A DNA stretch of 64,000 bases from Caballeronia glebae (GTDB lineage Bacteria; Pseudomonadota; Gammaproteobacteria; Burkholderiales; Burkholderiaceae). Shown in pieces: positions 1-7,252 of this stretch (within the stretch, counting starts at the first letter, position 1; each line of letters starts with the position of its first letter). The notes under the pieces were generated by a model. That model saw only the letters and a program-made list of their open reading frames with translations. It was not told the origin of the DNA and did not search any database. The stretch is taken from assembly GCF_001545035.1 (NCBI RefSeq), contig NZ_FCOJ02000003.1, forward strand, positions 160,579 through 224,578, written 5' to 3'. A program made the position numbers and the translations under genes.

Positions 1-357
1 TCGGCGAACGCCAGCTTCGCGTTGCAGGACGCCCTCGCGCTTCTCGCCCAACCCGCGCATCGCATTGAAAGACCCGTTGCGCGTCCCTTCTCACGTCCGC
101 GTTCGCACGATGCCGTGACGCACTTCATCGCCATCGACGAAGCATCCGATATCGACGGTCTGCACGCGCAAGTGCGGGACATCACGGCGCGCCATGGCGA
201 TTCGCTGCTGAGACTGAAGGGATTGGTGCGTCTGAAGAACCGTGAGGCGCTCGCGCTCGTGCAGTTCGCGCGTGGGGACGCGCATGCGCGAATCACGGAA
301 TGTGCCGCGAATGCCGTGAAAAGCGGTCTTACGTTGATCGTAAGAACGCAGGCCTGA
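1..357 (+). CDS. CobW/P47K-family GTPase, C-terminal part (cut by window edge)
   Basis: The reading frame is open from base 1 to the TGA at 355-357, so the gene begins upstream of the window; a TTG at 22 is in frame but is not a convincing start. The last ~80 residues look like the CobW C-terminal domain, with the segment LLRLKGLVRL followed by a β-rich stretch ending in TLIVRTQA. Proteins of this family are GTP-dependent metallochaperones, usually for zinc or cobalt. The nucleotide-binding half is not in the window, so the metal and the exact subfamily cannot be judged. Assignment rests on the C-terminal domain alone. Confidence 0.6.
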   Translation, partial: SANASFALQDALALLAQPAHRIERPVARPFSRPRSHDAVTHFIAIDEASDIDGLHAQVRDITARHGDSLLRLKGLVRLKNREALALVQFARGDAHARITECAANAVKSGLTLIVRTQA

Positions 358-398
358 CGCTAAACGCGCGCGCCGAAACGCACGCGCTATAGCCAGTT

Positions 399-725
399 TC
401 ATTCGCCGTCGATCTCGATCGTCACCTCGCCATCGGCGACACGCGTCTTGTAGGTCTTGAGCGGAATCATGCAGGGCGGCGCGACGACTTCGCCCGTCTT
501 GATGTTGAACGAGCCGTTATGGAAATCGCATTCCACCACGTCGCCGTCGATATAGCCCTCGGACAACGAGCCCGGCCCGTGCGTGCAGGTATCGTTGGTG
601 ACGAAGTACTCGCCCTGAATGTTGAACACGGCGAGCGTGAGGCCGTTTTTCTCGACTTTGATCGCCTGACCCTCGGCGACTTCGCCGGCTTTGCAAAGAC
701 TGGCAAATGCGCAAGCTTGATGCAT
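399..725 (-). CDS. Rieske [2Fe-2S] ferredoxin of a ring-hydroxylating oxygenase system
   Basis: This 108-residue protein is a stand-alone Rieske ferredoxin that would pass electrons from a reductase to a terminal oxygenase in the cytoplasm. The cluster ligands are visible as C47-x-H49 and, 16 residues later, C66-x2-H69 (motifs CTHG and CDFH). Its length matches BphF/NdoA-type ferredoxins. The start at 725 is supported by a GGAGAAGGAG Shine-Dalgarno a few bases upstream. It is divergent from a Rieske oxygenase alpha subunit, with the shared upstream region carrying two GTTC-N9-GAAC palindromes. A separate ferredoxin is unexpected beside phthalate-type oxygenases, whose reductase normally carries its own iron-sulfur domain. 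Confidence 0.9.
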   Translation of the reverse strand: MHQACAFASLCKAGEVAEGQAIKVEKNGLTLAVFNIQGEYFVTNDTCTHGPGSLSEGYIDGDVVECDFHNGSFNIKTGEVVAPPCMIPLKTYKTRVADGEVTIEIDGE

Positions 726-744
726 CGGTTATCTCCTTCTCCGT

Positions 745-773
745 TTGACATGAGATGGGCCAAATGATAACTT
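745..773 (+). promoter_or_regulatory. Possible sigma-70 promoter for the oxygenase at 915
   Basis: A TTGACA at 745-750 is followed after 17 bases by TAACTT at 768-773, matching the -35 well and the -10 weakly. Transcription would begin near 780, inside the first of two palindromes (775-811), so a protein bound there would sit over the start site. No experimental support; the -10 is poor. Confidence 0.35.
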
Positions 774-774
774 T

Positions 775-811
775 GTTCCTGTTTGATGAACAGCGTTCCT
801 TTATACGGAAC
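775..811. promoter_or_regulatory. Two tandem GTTC-N9-GAAC palindromes, candidate IclR operators
   Basis: Two 17-bp inverted repeats, GTTCCTGTTTGATGAAC (775-791) and GTTCCTTTATACGGAAC (795-811), sit 20 bp apart centre to centre, which is about two helical turns. They lie between the divergent ferredoxin and oxygenase genes. A site of the same arrangement, GTTCTGTCCAACAGAAT, lies upstream of the IclR gene at 7171-7187. The shared spacing suggests binding by the IclR protein; this is inference. Confidence 0.55.
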
Positions 812-914
812 GCATCGAAAACAACGCCAAAGGCGTACCCGTGAAAAGCGGCGCGAACGAACGGTCCACACGAACACACGTCGAGAGACGAGCGCAAACC
901 CTGAGGCAAGCACT

Positions 915-2201
915 ATGTTGAGAAAAGAGCAAAACGATCTGGTCACGCAAACCGGCCCCGCCACGCCGATGGGCGAATTGTTCCGCCGCTTCTGGCTGCC
1001 TGCGCTCCTGTCCGAGGAAGTCGCGGTGCCGGGGGGCGAACCAGTGCGTCTGCAATTGCTGTCGGAGCGCATGCTCGCGTTCCGCGATTCGGAAGGCAAG
1101 CTCGGTCTCATCGACGAGTTCTGCGCGCATCGCGGCGTCTCGCTCTGGTTCGGCCGCAATGAGGAAGGCGGTATTCGCTGCCCGTATCACGGCTGGAAAT
1201 ACGATGTGAACGGCCAGTGCATCGACGTGCCGTCTGAACCGGCCGCGAGCGGCTATTGCAACAAGATCAAGCTGAAGTCCTATCCGCTCGTCGAGCAAGG
1301 CGGCGTGGTCTGGGTGTACATGGGACCGAAGGAAGAGCAACCGCCGCTGCCCGCATTCGAGTTCTCGACCGTGCCCCAGAGTCAGTCGTTCATGACCAAG
1401 CGGCTCCAGGAATGCAACTGGCTGCAGGCGCTCGAAGGCGGCGTCGATTCGAGCCACGTCTCGTTTCTGCACAGCGGCAGCCTCAACACGGACCCGCTTT
1501 TCAAGGGCTCGCGCGGCAATCAGTACAACCTTTCCGATCTGAGCCCCGTGTTCGAAGTAGTCGAATCCGATGGCGGCCTCTTCATCGGCGCGCGCCGCAA
1601 TGCCGAGGACGACCAGTATTACTGGCGCATCACGCCGTGGGTCATGCCCTGCTTCACGATGGTTCCGCCGCGCGGCGATCATCCGGTGCATGGCCACTTC
1701 TGGGTGCCTATCGACGATGAAAACTGCTGGGCCTGGAGCTTCGACTATCACCCGACGCGCGATCTCACCGAAACCGAAGTGCAGGCAATGAAGGACGGCA
1801 AGGGCATTCACGTGCGCTACATTCCCGGCACGTATATTCCGCTGCAGAACAAGACCAATAACTATCTGATGGATCGCGCCGCGCAAAAGACGGGCATCAC
1901 GTATAGCGGCATCGAAGGTATTGCGATGCAGGACGCATCGCTTCAGGAAAGCATGGGACCGATTCAGGATCGGACTCGCGAGAATCTGGTTTCGACGGAC
2001 AACGGCATCATCATGGTGCGTCATCGTTTGATGAAGGCGGCGCGCGCGCTCGCGGAGAAAGGCATCGAGCCGCCGGGACGCGATCCGGAATCGCAAAAGG
2101 TGCGTTCGGTCGCTATCGTCCTGCATCGCGAAAAGCCCTTCAAGGAAGGCGCGCACGATGCGCTTCACGCCGAAGCGGGCAAGGCACACACCACCATCTG
2201 A
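915..2201 (+). CDS. Rieske non-haem iron oxygenase, alpha subunit (phthalate 4,5-dioxygenase type)
   Basis: The 428-residue protein is a terminal oxygenase of the aromatic-ring-hydroxylating or demethylating family. The Rieske ligands are C70-x-H72 and C89-x2-H92, and the mononuclear iron site appears as D178, H181 and H186 in VDSSHVSFLH. The N-terminal pattern and the absence of an adjacent beta subunit place it in the phthalate-dioxygenase-like group that works as a homo-oligomer. The ATG at 915 is chosen because homologous sequence begins there; the frame continues upstream to 783 but that part overlaps the operator region. A zinc alcohol dehydrogenase follows 43 bp downstream. The substrate is unknown. 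Confidence 0.85.
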   Translation: MLRKEQNDLVTQTGPATPMGELFRRFWLPALLSEEVAVPGGEPVRLQLLSERMLAFRDSEGKLGLIDEFCAHRGVSLWFGRNEEGGIRCPYHGWKYDVNGQCIDVPSEPAASGYCNKIKLKSYPLVEQGGVVWVYMGPKEEQPPLPAFEFSTVPQSQSFMTKRLQECNWLQALEGGVDSSHVSFLHSGSLNTDPLFKGSRGNQYNLSDLSPVFEVVESDGGLFIGARRNAEDDQYYWRITPWVMPCFTMVPPRGDHPVHGHFWVPIDDENCWAWSFDYHPTRDLTETEVQAMKDGKGIHVRYIPGTYIPLQNKTNNYLMDRAAQKTGITYSGIEGIAMQDASLQESMGPIQDRTRENLVSTDNGIIMVRHRLMKAARALAEKGIEPPGRDPESQKVRSVAIVLHREKPFKEGAHDALHAEAGKAHTTI

Positions 2202-2244
2202 CGAGGACGCGCCCGGTTCGTCATGAATCGCGCGCCATTGATGC

Positions 2245-3381
2245 ATGAACGAAATACACGGACATAGCGAAGCCTCGCGCACATTCAAGGCCGCTGTTGC
2301 GGTCGAGCCGTCGCGCACGGAGATTCAGACGTTCGAGCGGCCCGCCATCACATCGTCGACGGGACTGTTGCGCGTCGCCATCACCGGCGTGTGCGGCAGC
2401 GACGGTCCCTACTATCGTCAATTGCCGCAAAGCCGCGGGCCTTTGATTCTCGGGCACGAAACGGTCGGGCATATCGAGGAAGCAGGCGAACTCGCGCGCG
2501 CACGATGGGGCCTGAAAGAAGGCGATTACGTCGCGCTCGAAGAGTACGTGCCGTGCGGCCATTGCGAGTACTGTCTCTCCAACGAGTTCCGTCTTTGCGA
2601 TGCCACCGACTGGCGTCTCAACGGTCTGCGTTACGGCGCGACCGGTTTGCGCACCGCGCCGCGTTTTTGGGGCGGTTTCAGCCAGTATCAACATCTGCAT
2701 ATGAATACGGTGTTTCATCGCGTGCCCTCGAAGGTCGCGCCGAAACATGCGGCGCTTGCGCTCCCGCTCGGCAACGGCATCGAATGGGCGTATCTGCAAG
2801 GTGGCGCGGGGCCGGGTCAGGCCGTCGTGATTCAGGGACCGGGACAGCAAGGGTTATCGTGCGTCGTCGCGGCGCGTGAAGCGGGCGCGGCGAAGATCAT
2901 CGTGACGGGGCTTTCGACGAAAACCGATCGCGAGCGTCTCGAACTCGCGAGGCGTCTCGGTGCGGATCACACGATCGAAGTCGATCAGGAAGACGTGCTC
3001 GAACGCGTCGCCGATCTCACCGGCGGCGCAATGGCCGATCTCGTGATCGACTGCGCATCGGGCGGGCCGTCCACGGTCACGTCCGCGATCCAGCTCGCAC
3101 GCAAGCGCGGCACTGTCGTGCTCGGCGGTCAGAAGCGCGTGCCGATTCCCGAGTTCAACAGCGACATGATCATCGCGCGTTTTCTCACGGTGAAGGGCAT
3201 GCGCGGGCATAGCTATCAGTCGGTCGAGCTCGCGCTGCAACTCATCGCCGCGAATCGTCACGATGTCACGCAGATGAGCACTCACACTTTCGGCCTCGGC
3301 GACACCGATCTCGCGCTGCGCACCTTGCAGGGCGACGGCGTCGAAGGCGCGATTCACATGACGATCGATCCATGGCAGTGA
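2245..3381 (+). CDS. Zinc-dependent alcohol dehydrogenase (MDR family)
   Basis: This 378-residue medium-chain dehydrogenase probably oxidises an alcohol made or released by the neighbouring oxygenases, using NAD(P). The catalytic zinc site is visible as C50 in GVCGSD and H71-E72 in GHE. The structural zinc lobe is complete, with C104, C107, C110 and C118. A Rossmann-type segment follows around residues 190-215, although the usual GxGxxG is replaced by GPGQQG. No strong Shine-Dalgarno precedes the ATG. Its 3' end overlaps the start of the next gene by 10 bp, which indicates translational coupling. Confidence 0.85.
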   Translation: MNEIHGHSEASRTFKAAVAVEPSRTEIQTFERPAITSSTGLLRVAITGVCGSDGPYYRQLPQSRGPLILGHETVGHIEEAGELARARWGLKEGDYVALEEYVPCGHCEYCLSNEFRLCDATDWRLNGLRYGATGLRTAPRFWGGFSQYQHLHMNTVFHRVPSKVAPKHAALALPLGNGIEWAYLQGGAGPGQAVVIQGPGQQGLSCVVAAREAGAAKIIVTGLSTKTDRERLELARRLGADHTIEVDQEDVLERVADLTGGAMADLVIDCASGGPSTVTSAIQLARKRGTVVLGGQKRVPIPEFNSDMIIARFLTVKGMRGHSYQSVELALQLIAANRHDVTQMSTHTFGLGDTDLALRTLQGDGVEGAIHMTIDPWQ

Positions 3382-3872
3382 CGACATCCGAACATCGCGC
3401 GTCTTCCGAGGTGCGTTTCAGGGTCCGGTCCCCGAATTCCGCGCCGCGCCGCATCAGGGTCATTGCTCTTACGGATGACGACGCGGAAGTGAGAAGATGC
3501 GCCGGGCGCGCGCACGCCGACGTGCACTTCGCGCGTGCCAGCGAGCTAGCCGCGTTGTTGCAGACCGAAGGCACGGATGCCGCGAGCATTCTGCGCAGCG
3601 TCGATGCGAACACGGCCGAGTTGAACGCATGGCTCGGCACGCCCGACCTCGTCGTCGTCGCGGGGCGCGAAGGCGACGATGCACAAGCGGGCGCGGTTGC
3701 GGCGAAGGCGTATCGCAGCCGCGGCGTGACTGTATCGGGCGTGATCGGCCCGCGCGACAATCACAGCGAACGCGCCGGCACCGCCGATCTTTTGCGCCCT
3801 CATTGCACGATGCTGATTCTTCCAGTAAGCGCAGGCTATCTGGAAGATCTGCTCGTCGCGCTCGGCGCATGA
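3372..3872 (+). CDS. Protein of unknown function within the oxygenase cluster
   Basis: The 166-residue product is not recognised. It begins with ~25 polar residues, then has strand-like segments RIRVIALTD, PDLVVVAG, TVSGVIG and CTMLILPV separated by helical stretches, suggesting a small alpha/beta Rossmann-like fold. No catalytic motif, signal peptide or membrane segment is seen. It overlaps the dehydrogenase by 10 bp and precedes the MFS gene by 46 bp, so it should be made with the catabolic enzymes. The gene arrangement argues that it is real; the function is open. Confidence 0.6.
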   Translation: MAVTTSEHRASSEVRFRVRSPNSAPRRIRVIALTDDDAEVRRCAGRAHADVHFARASELAALLQTEGTDAASILRSVDANTAELNAWLGTPDLVVVAGREGDDAQAGAVAAKAYRSRGVTVSGVIGPRDNHSERAGTADLLRPHCTMLILPVSAGYLEDLLVALGA

Positions 3873-3918
3873 CAAACGAATTCGTCCACGCACGCGCGGA
3901 CATGCAGGAGACAAGGCC

Positions 3919-5202
3919 TTGAAGCAAGACATCAATCGATGGTGGACCGTCCTCGGCGGCGCGATCTGCCTATCCGTCGGCGCGGGCGTGGTATCGGCGT
4001 TCATGTTCGGCACCTTTATCAAGGCTATCGCCGCGGAAAACGGCTGGAGTCGCGCGCAAGTGTCGCTCGGCCTCACCATCTTCGAGTTCGCCATGGGCCC
4101 GGGCACGATCGTGCTCGGCTCGCTGATCGACCGCTTCGGCGTGCGCCGTCCCACGATGTTGTTCCTGTTGCTATTCGCGGCATCGATTGCGCTCGTCGGC
4201 GTGATACCCGTTTCGCTCGCGCTCTTCTGTCTCGTGTTCGTGATGGTCGGCTTCTTCGCGCCCGGCAGCAATGCCTTGCCGTATGCGAAGGTGGTATGCG
4301 CGCGTTTCGATCATCGACGTGGATTGGCGCTCGGCCTGACCGTCGGCGGCACGGCCATCGGCGCGATGCTGATGCCGCAATACGCAGGTTATCTGCTGCG
4401 TCATTTCGGCTGGCGCACAGGTTATCTCGGCGTCGCCGCGTTGATGGCAGTGTTATCGATTCCCGCTCTCTACTTCCTCGTGAAGATGCCGCCCGGCGTC
4501 GATGAAGCTATCGCGCGGCGCGCACGCGAAGCACGCGCCGATCTTCCTTCCCTCTGGACGATCTTTCGTCACGACCGCACGTTCCGCTTGCTGGGCATTG
4601 CGATCTTCTGCATGTCGGGCGTGCTGCTCGCGTTGCTGTCGCAACTCGTTCCGATGATGACCGATCGCGGCGAGACCGTGCGCGCGGCGGGCGCGATGCT
4701 TTCCATTGCCGGTCTTGCTTCGGCTGTCGGCCGCTTGTTCGCGGGCTATCTGATGGATCGCGTGCATGCGCCGTATGTCGCGGCGATGTCCTTCGGTCTG
4801 ACGCTATGCGGCGTGCTGGTTCTCGCGGCGGGCGCGACCGGCGATGCGGCGATGGCCGCTTCCGCGATGATCGGCGTGAGCATCGGCGCGGAGGCCGACA
4901 TCATCACGTTCATCGTGAGCCGCTACTTCGACTTGCGCCTGTTCGGGCGCGTGTGCGGCGGGATGTGGGCATGCTGGGGATGGGGCGCGGGGATCATGAT
5001 CTTTCTGTCCGGCCTTTGCTATGACCTCACGCATTCTTATCATCTGGCGTTATGGGTCTTTTCCGGCATGGTGGCCGTGTCGGTGATTTCGATTATCCGG
5101 CTGGGGCCTTATGCTTATCCGGAGCAAGGCGATCCTAGAAAAGCTATGAAAACCGATTCGGGTTCCGTTGTCGACAGGCCCCCGGTCGAGGTGAATTCCT
5201 GA
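3919..5202 (+). CDS. MFS transporter, probable organic-anion carrier
   Basis: The 427-residue protein has about twelve hydrophobic segments and MFS loop motifs such as DRFGVRRP after helix 2, and it resembles the oxalate/formate and monocarboxylate type of carrier. It sits directly after the oxygenase, dehydrogenase and unknown gene, so uptake of the cluster's substrate is the likely role. The start is a TTG at 3919, preceded by AGGAG at 3906-3910 with eight bases of spacing; no better ATG lies nearby. The C-terminal ~25 residues are polar and cytoplasmic. Confidence 0.8.
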   Translation: MKQDINRWWTVLGGAICLSVGAGVVSAFMFGTFIKAIAAENGWSRAQVSLGLTIFEFAMGPGTIVLGSLIDRFGVRRPTMLFLLLFAASIALVGVIPVSLALFCLVFVMVGFFAPGSNALPYAKVVCARFDHRRGLALGLTVGGTAIGAMLMPQYAGYLLRHFGWRTGYLGVAALMAVLSIPALYFLVKMPPGVDEAIARRAREARADLPSLWTIFRHDRTFRLLGIAIFCMSGVLLALLSQLVPMMTDRGETVRAAGAMLSIAGLASAVGRLFAGYLMDRVHAPYVAAMSFGLTLCGVLVLAAGATGDAAMAASAMIGVSIGAEADIITFIVSRYFDLRLFGRVCGGMWACWGWGAGIMIFLSGLCYDLTHSYHLALWVFSGMVAVSVISIIRLGPYAYPEQGDPRKAMKTDSGSVVDRPPVEVNS

Positions 5203-5203
5203 T

Positions 5204-5308
5204 TTGAGTTTTATAAGTCCGGGGGCGTGGAATCCTGTTTTCGTGTCGGTTTATTAGCACAGGCGCAGTGCTAATCCGCCACGAAAACGGAATCCGGCGA
5301 TAACTCAA
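5204..5308. repeat. Nested inverted repeat between convergent genes
   Basis: Three concentric inverted repeats share one centre near 5264-5265: TTGAGTT (5204-5210) with AACTCAA (5302-5308), GTTTTCGTG (5237-5245) with CACGAAAAC (5280-5288), and TTAGCAC (5254-5260) with GTGCTAA (5268-5274). The left flank is T-rich and the right flank A-rich, the opposite order from a bidirectional intrinsic terminator. It fills the gap between the MFS gene and the convergent reductase gene. It may stop both transcripts or be a protein site. Confidence 0.6.
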
Positions 5309-5314
5309 AAAAAA

Positions 5315-6280
5315 TTAAAAGTCGATCACCAATCGCCCGCTCTTCGACCCGGAGCAACAGATCAGCATCGTATCGCCCGCCGCTTGTTCACGCTCGCTGA
5401 GCACGCTATCACGATGATCCGGCGTTCCTTCGATCACGTCCACCTGACACGCACCGCAGATACCCTCTTCGCACGAATACGGCGCGGACACGCCGGCTTC
5501 GCGCAAGACCTTGAGAATCGTCTTTCCCTGCGGCACTTCAAACTGCTGGCCCGTGCGATGCAATTGCACGACAAAGCCGCCTTCACAAGCGGCCGCCGCG
5601 CGTGGCGCGAAGTATTCGATGTGTACCCGCGCCTGATCGATCGAAGCCGTGGCGGCCTCATATCCGGCCAGCATCGGCTGCGGACCGCAGCAATAGAAAT
5701 GCGAGCCTTCGGACGCATTCGCGACGATAGCGGCGATATCGAGCACGCGGCCATTCTCTTCGGAATCGAAATGCAGCTTCGCTTGCGGCAAGGCCGAGAA
5801 CGTATCGATAAAAGCCGCCTCTTTGCGCTCACGACACGCGTAATGCAACTCGAACGAACGATTCAAACGCATCAGACGTTGCGCCATACACCAGATCGGC
5901 GTGATGCCAATACCGCCCGCGATCAGCACGGTATGCGAAGCCGTCTCGCACAACGGAAAGTTATTGCGCGGCCCGCCGATATCGAGCATCTGCCCGACGC
6001 GCAATTGCTCGTGCATGAAGCGCGACCCGCCGCGGCTCGCGCGATCGCGCTTGATGCCGATGAGATACGCGCGCTCGTCGCCGTCGGCGGTCACGAGGGA
6101 ATACTGGCGCATGAGGCCGCTCGGCATGTGCACGTCGATATGCGCGCCCGGCTCGGCGTGCGGCAATGCCGCGTTGTCGGGACGACGGATCTCGTACACG
6201 TTGATATCGTCGGCCGCGTAACGGATGGCCGTCACGCGCATGTTCATCGGCGCAGCGGATGCGCTCATCTGCAAAGACAT
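5315..6280 (-). CDS. Oxygenase reductase of the phthalate dioxygenase reductase/VanB type
   Basis: This 321-residue flavin and iron-sulfur reductase would take electrons from NAD(P)H to the oxygenases of the cluster. The domain order is FMN-binding barrel (about 15-110, with RQYSL), NAD-binding domain (about 115-225, with GGIGITP and CCGPQPM) and a C-terminal plant-type ferredoxin domain with C-x4-C-x2-C (CEEGICGAC) and a later C near CCSGS. This is the usual class IA arrangement. It lies 42 bp downstream of the IclR gene on the same strand, so the regulator and reductase are probably co-transcribed. Confidence 0.88.
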   Translation of the reverse strand: MSLQMSASAAPMNMRVTAIRYAADDINVYEIRRPDNAALPHAEPGAHIDVHMPSGLMRQYSLVTADGDERAYLIGIKRDRASRGGSRFMHEQLRVGQMLDIGGPRNNFPLCETASHTVLIAGGIGITPIWCMAQRLMRLNRSFELHYACRERKEAAFIDTFSALPQAKLHFDSEENGRVLDIAAIVANASEGSHFYCCGPQPMLAGYEAATASIDQARVHIEYFAPRAAAACEGGFVVQLHRTGQQFEVPQGKTILKVLREAGVSAPYSCEEGICGACQVDVIEGTPDHRDSVLSEREQAAGDTMLICCSGSKSGRLVIDF

Positions 6281-6322
6281 GAAACCACTCCTCCATACGT
6301 GCGGCGTCGTTGCGCCGCGAGA

Positions 6323-7120
6323 TCAATCATGGTTGATGCGATGCGCGGCGCTCGTGAGCACGCTTTTCATCGGCAGACGCGGCTTGAGCGCGGCGGCGGT
6401 ATCGAGCAGCATCTTGCGGAATACCTTCACCTGATCCGTCGTGAAGCGCGTGAGCAGCCCCGAGACCGTCAACGCGCCAAGCAATTCGCCACGCTCGTTC
6501 AGAAGCGGCACCGCGACCGCCGCGAGATCGGGATCGCGGTCGCCCTTCGATACGACCCAGCCGCGCGAGCGCACCGGCAGGCTCGTTTCCTCGCCGCGCG
6601 ATTGCGGATCGAATGCCCACAACACACGGCCCGCCGCCCCGCCTTTCAACGAATGCCGCGAGCCTTCATCGAGGTGATGCCGCGCCGAACGCGGCGAATT
6701 CACGCGATAAAGACAGACGCGTTCGTCGCCGTCGCGCACATAGAAAGAAGCCGTTTCGCGCGTGAAGGTCGAAAGCTTTTGCAGCGCCGGACGCACGAGG
6801 TCTTCGAGACTGACGTCGGCCTGACTCAGCGCGCCCAGGCGCCGCAATTCCGGACCGAGCGTGAATTGTCCGCTCGCATCGCGATCGAGAAAACGCATAT
6901 GCACGAGCGATGCGCACAGCCGCAAAATCGTGCTCTTGTAAAAGCCCGAACGCTGCGCAAGCACCGCGAGCGAGAGCGCTTCGCCCGGCAGACGAAAACA
7001 CTGCAGAATCGCGAGCGAACGTTCGACCGCTTCGACGCGCGGACGCTTGTCCTCGATCTCGTTCGCTTCATCGAATGACGCATCGGGATGTGTAGCTTGC
7101 ATTGGGTTATCGAGGATCAT
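6323..7120 (-). CDS. IclR-family transcriptional regulator
   Basis: The protein has an N-terminal winged helix (about 25-90, with RSGFYKSTILRL as the recognition region) and a C-terminal IclR effector domain (about 100-265). I chose the ATG at 7120 because GGAGAG lies just upstream; an in-frame ATG at 7144 would add eight residues but has no Shine-Dalgarno. It is divergent from the second Rieske oxygenase and immediately upstream of the reductase on its own strand. The intergenic palindrome at 7171-7187 fits autoregulation and control of 7253. IclR regulators commonly control aromatic catabolism; the effector here is unknown. Confidence 0.85.
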   Translation of the reverse strand: MILDNPMQATHPDASFDEANEIEDKRPRVEAVERSLAILQCFRLPGEALSLAVLAQRSGFYKSTILRLCASLVHMRFLDRDASGQFTLGPELRRLGALSQADVSLEDLVRPALQKLSTFTRETASFYVRDGDERVCLYRVNSPRSARHHLDEGSRHSLKGGAAGRVLWAFDPQSRGEETSLPVRSRGWVVSKGDRDPDLAAVAVPLLNERGELLGALTVSGLLTRFTTDQVKVFRKMLLDTAAALKPRLPMKSVLTSAAHRINHD

Positions 7121-7170
7121 CGCTTCTCTCCAACGTTCGTTCATGACGGAATTTATAGCCGCGACGCGAG

Positions 7171-7187
7171 GTTCTGTCCAACAGAAT
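7171..7187. promoter_or_regulatory. Candidate IclR operator, GTTC-N9-GAAT
   Basis: GTTCTGTCCAACAGAAT contains the inverted repeat TTCTGT-CCA-ACAGAA. It lies 51 bp upstream of iclR (start at 7120) and 66 bp upstream of the divergent oxygenase. The half-site spacing equals that of the two palindromes at 775-811. Confidence 0.55.
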
Positions 7188-7252
7188 TTGTGCCGCTTGT
7201 CAGAACGCTAGGTGAACCCTAATCTGCACCCATCTGAACACGGAGACGGAAC

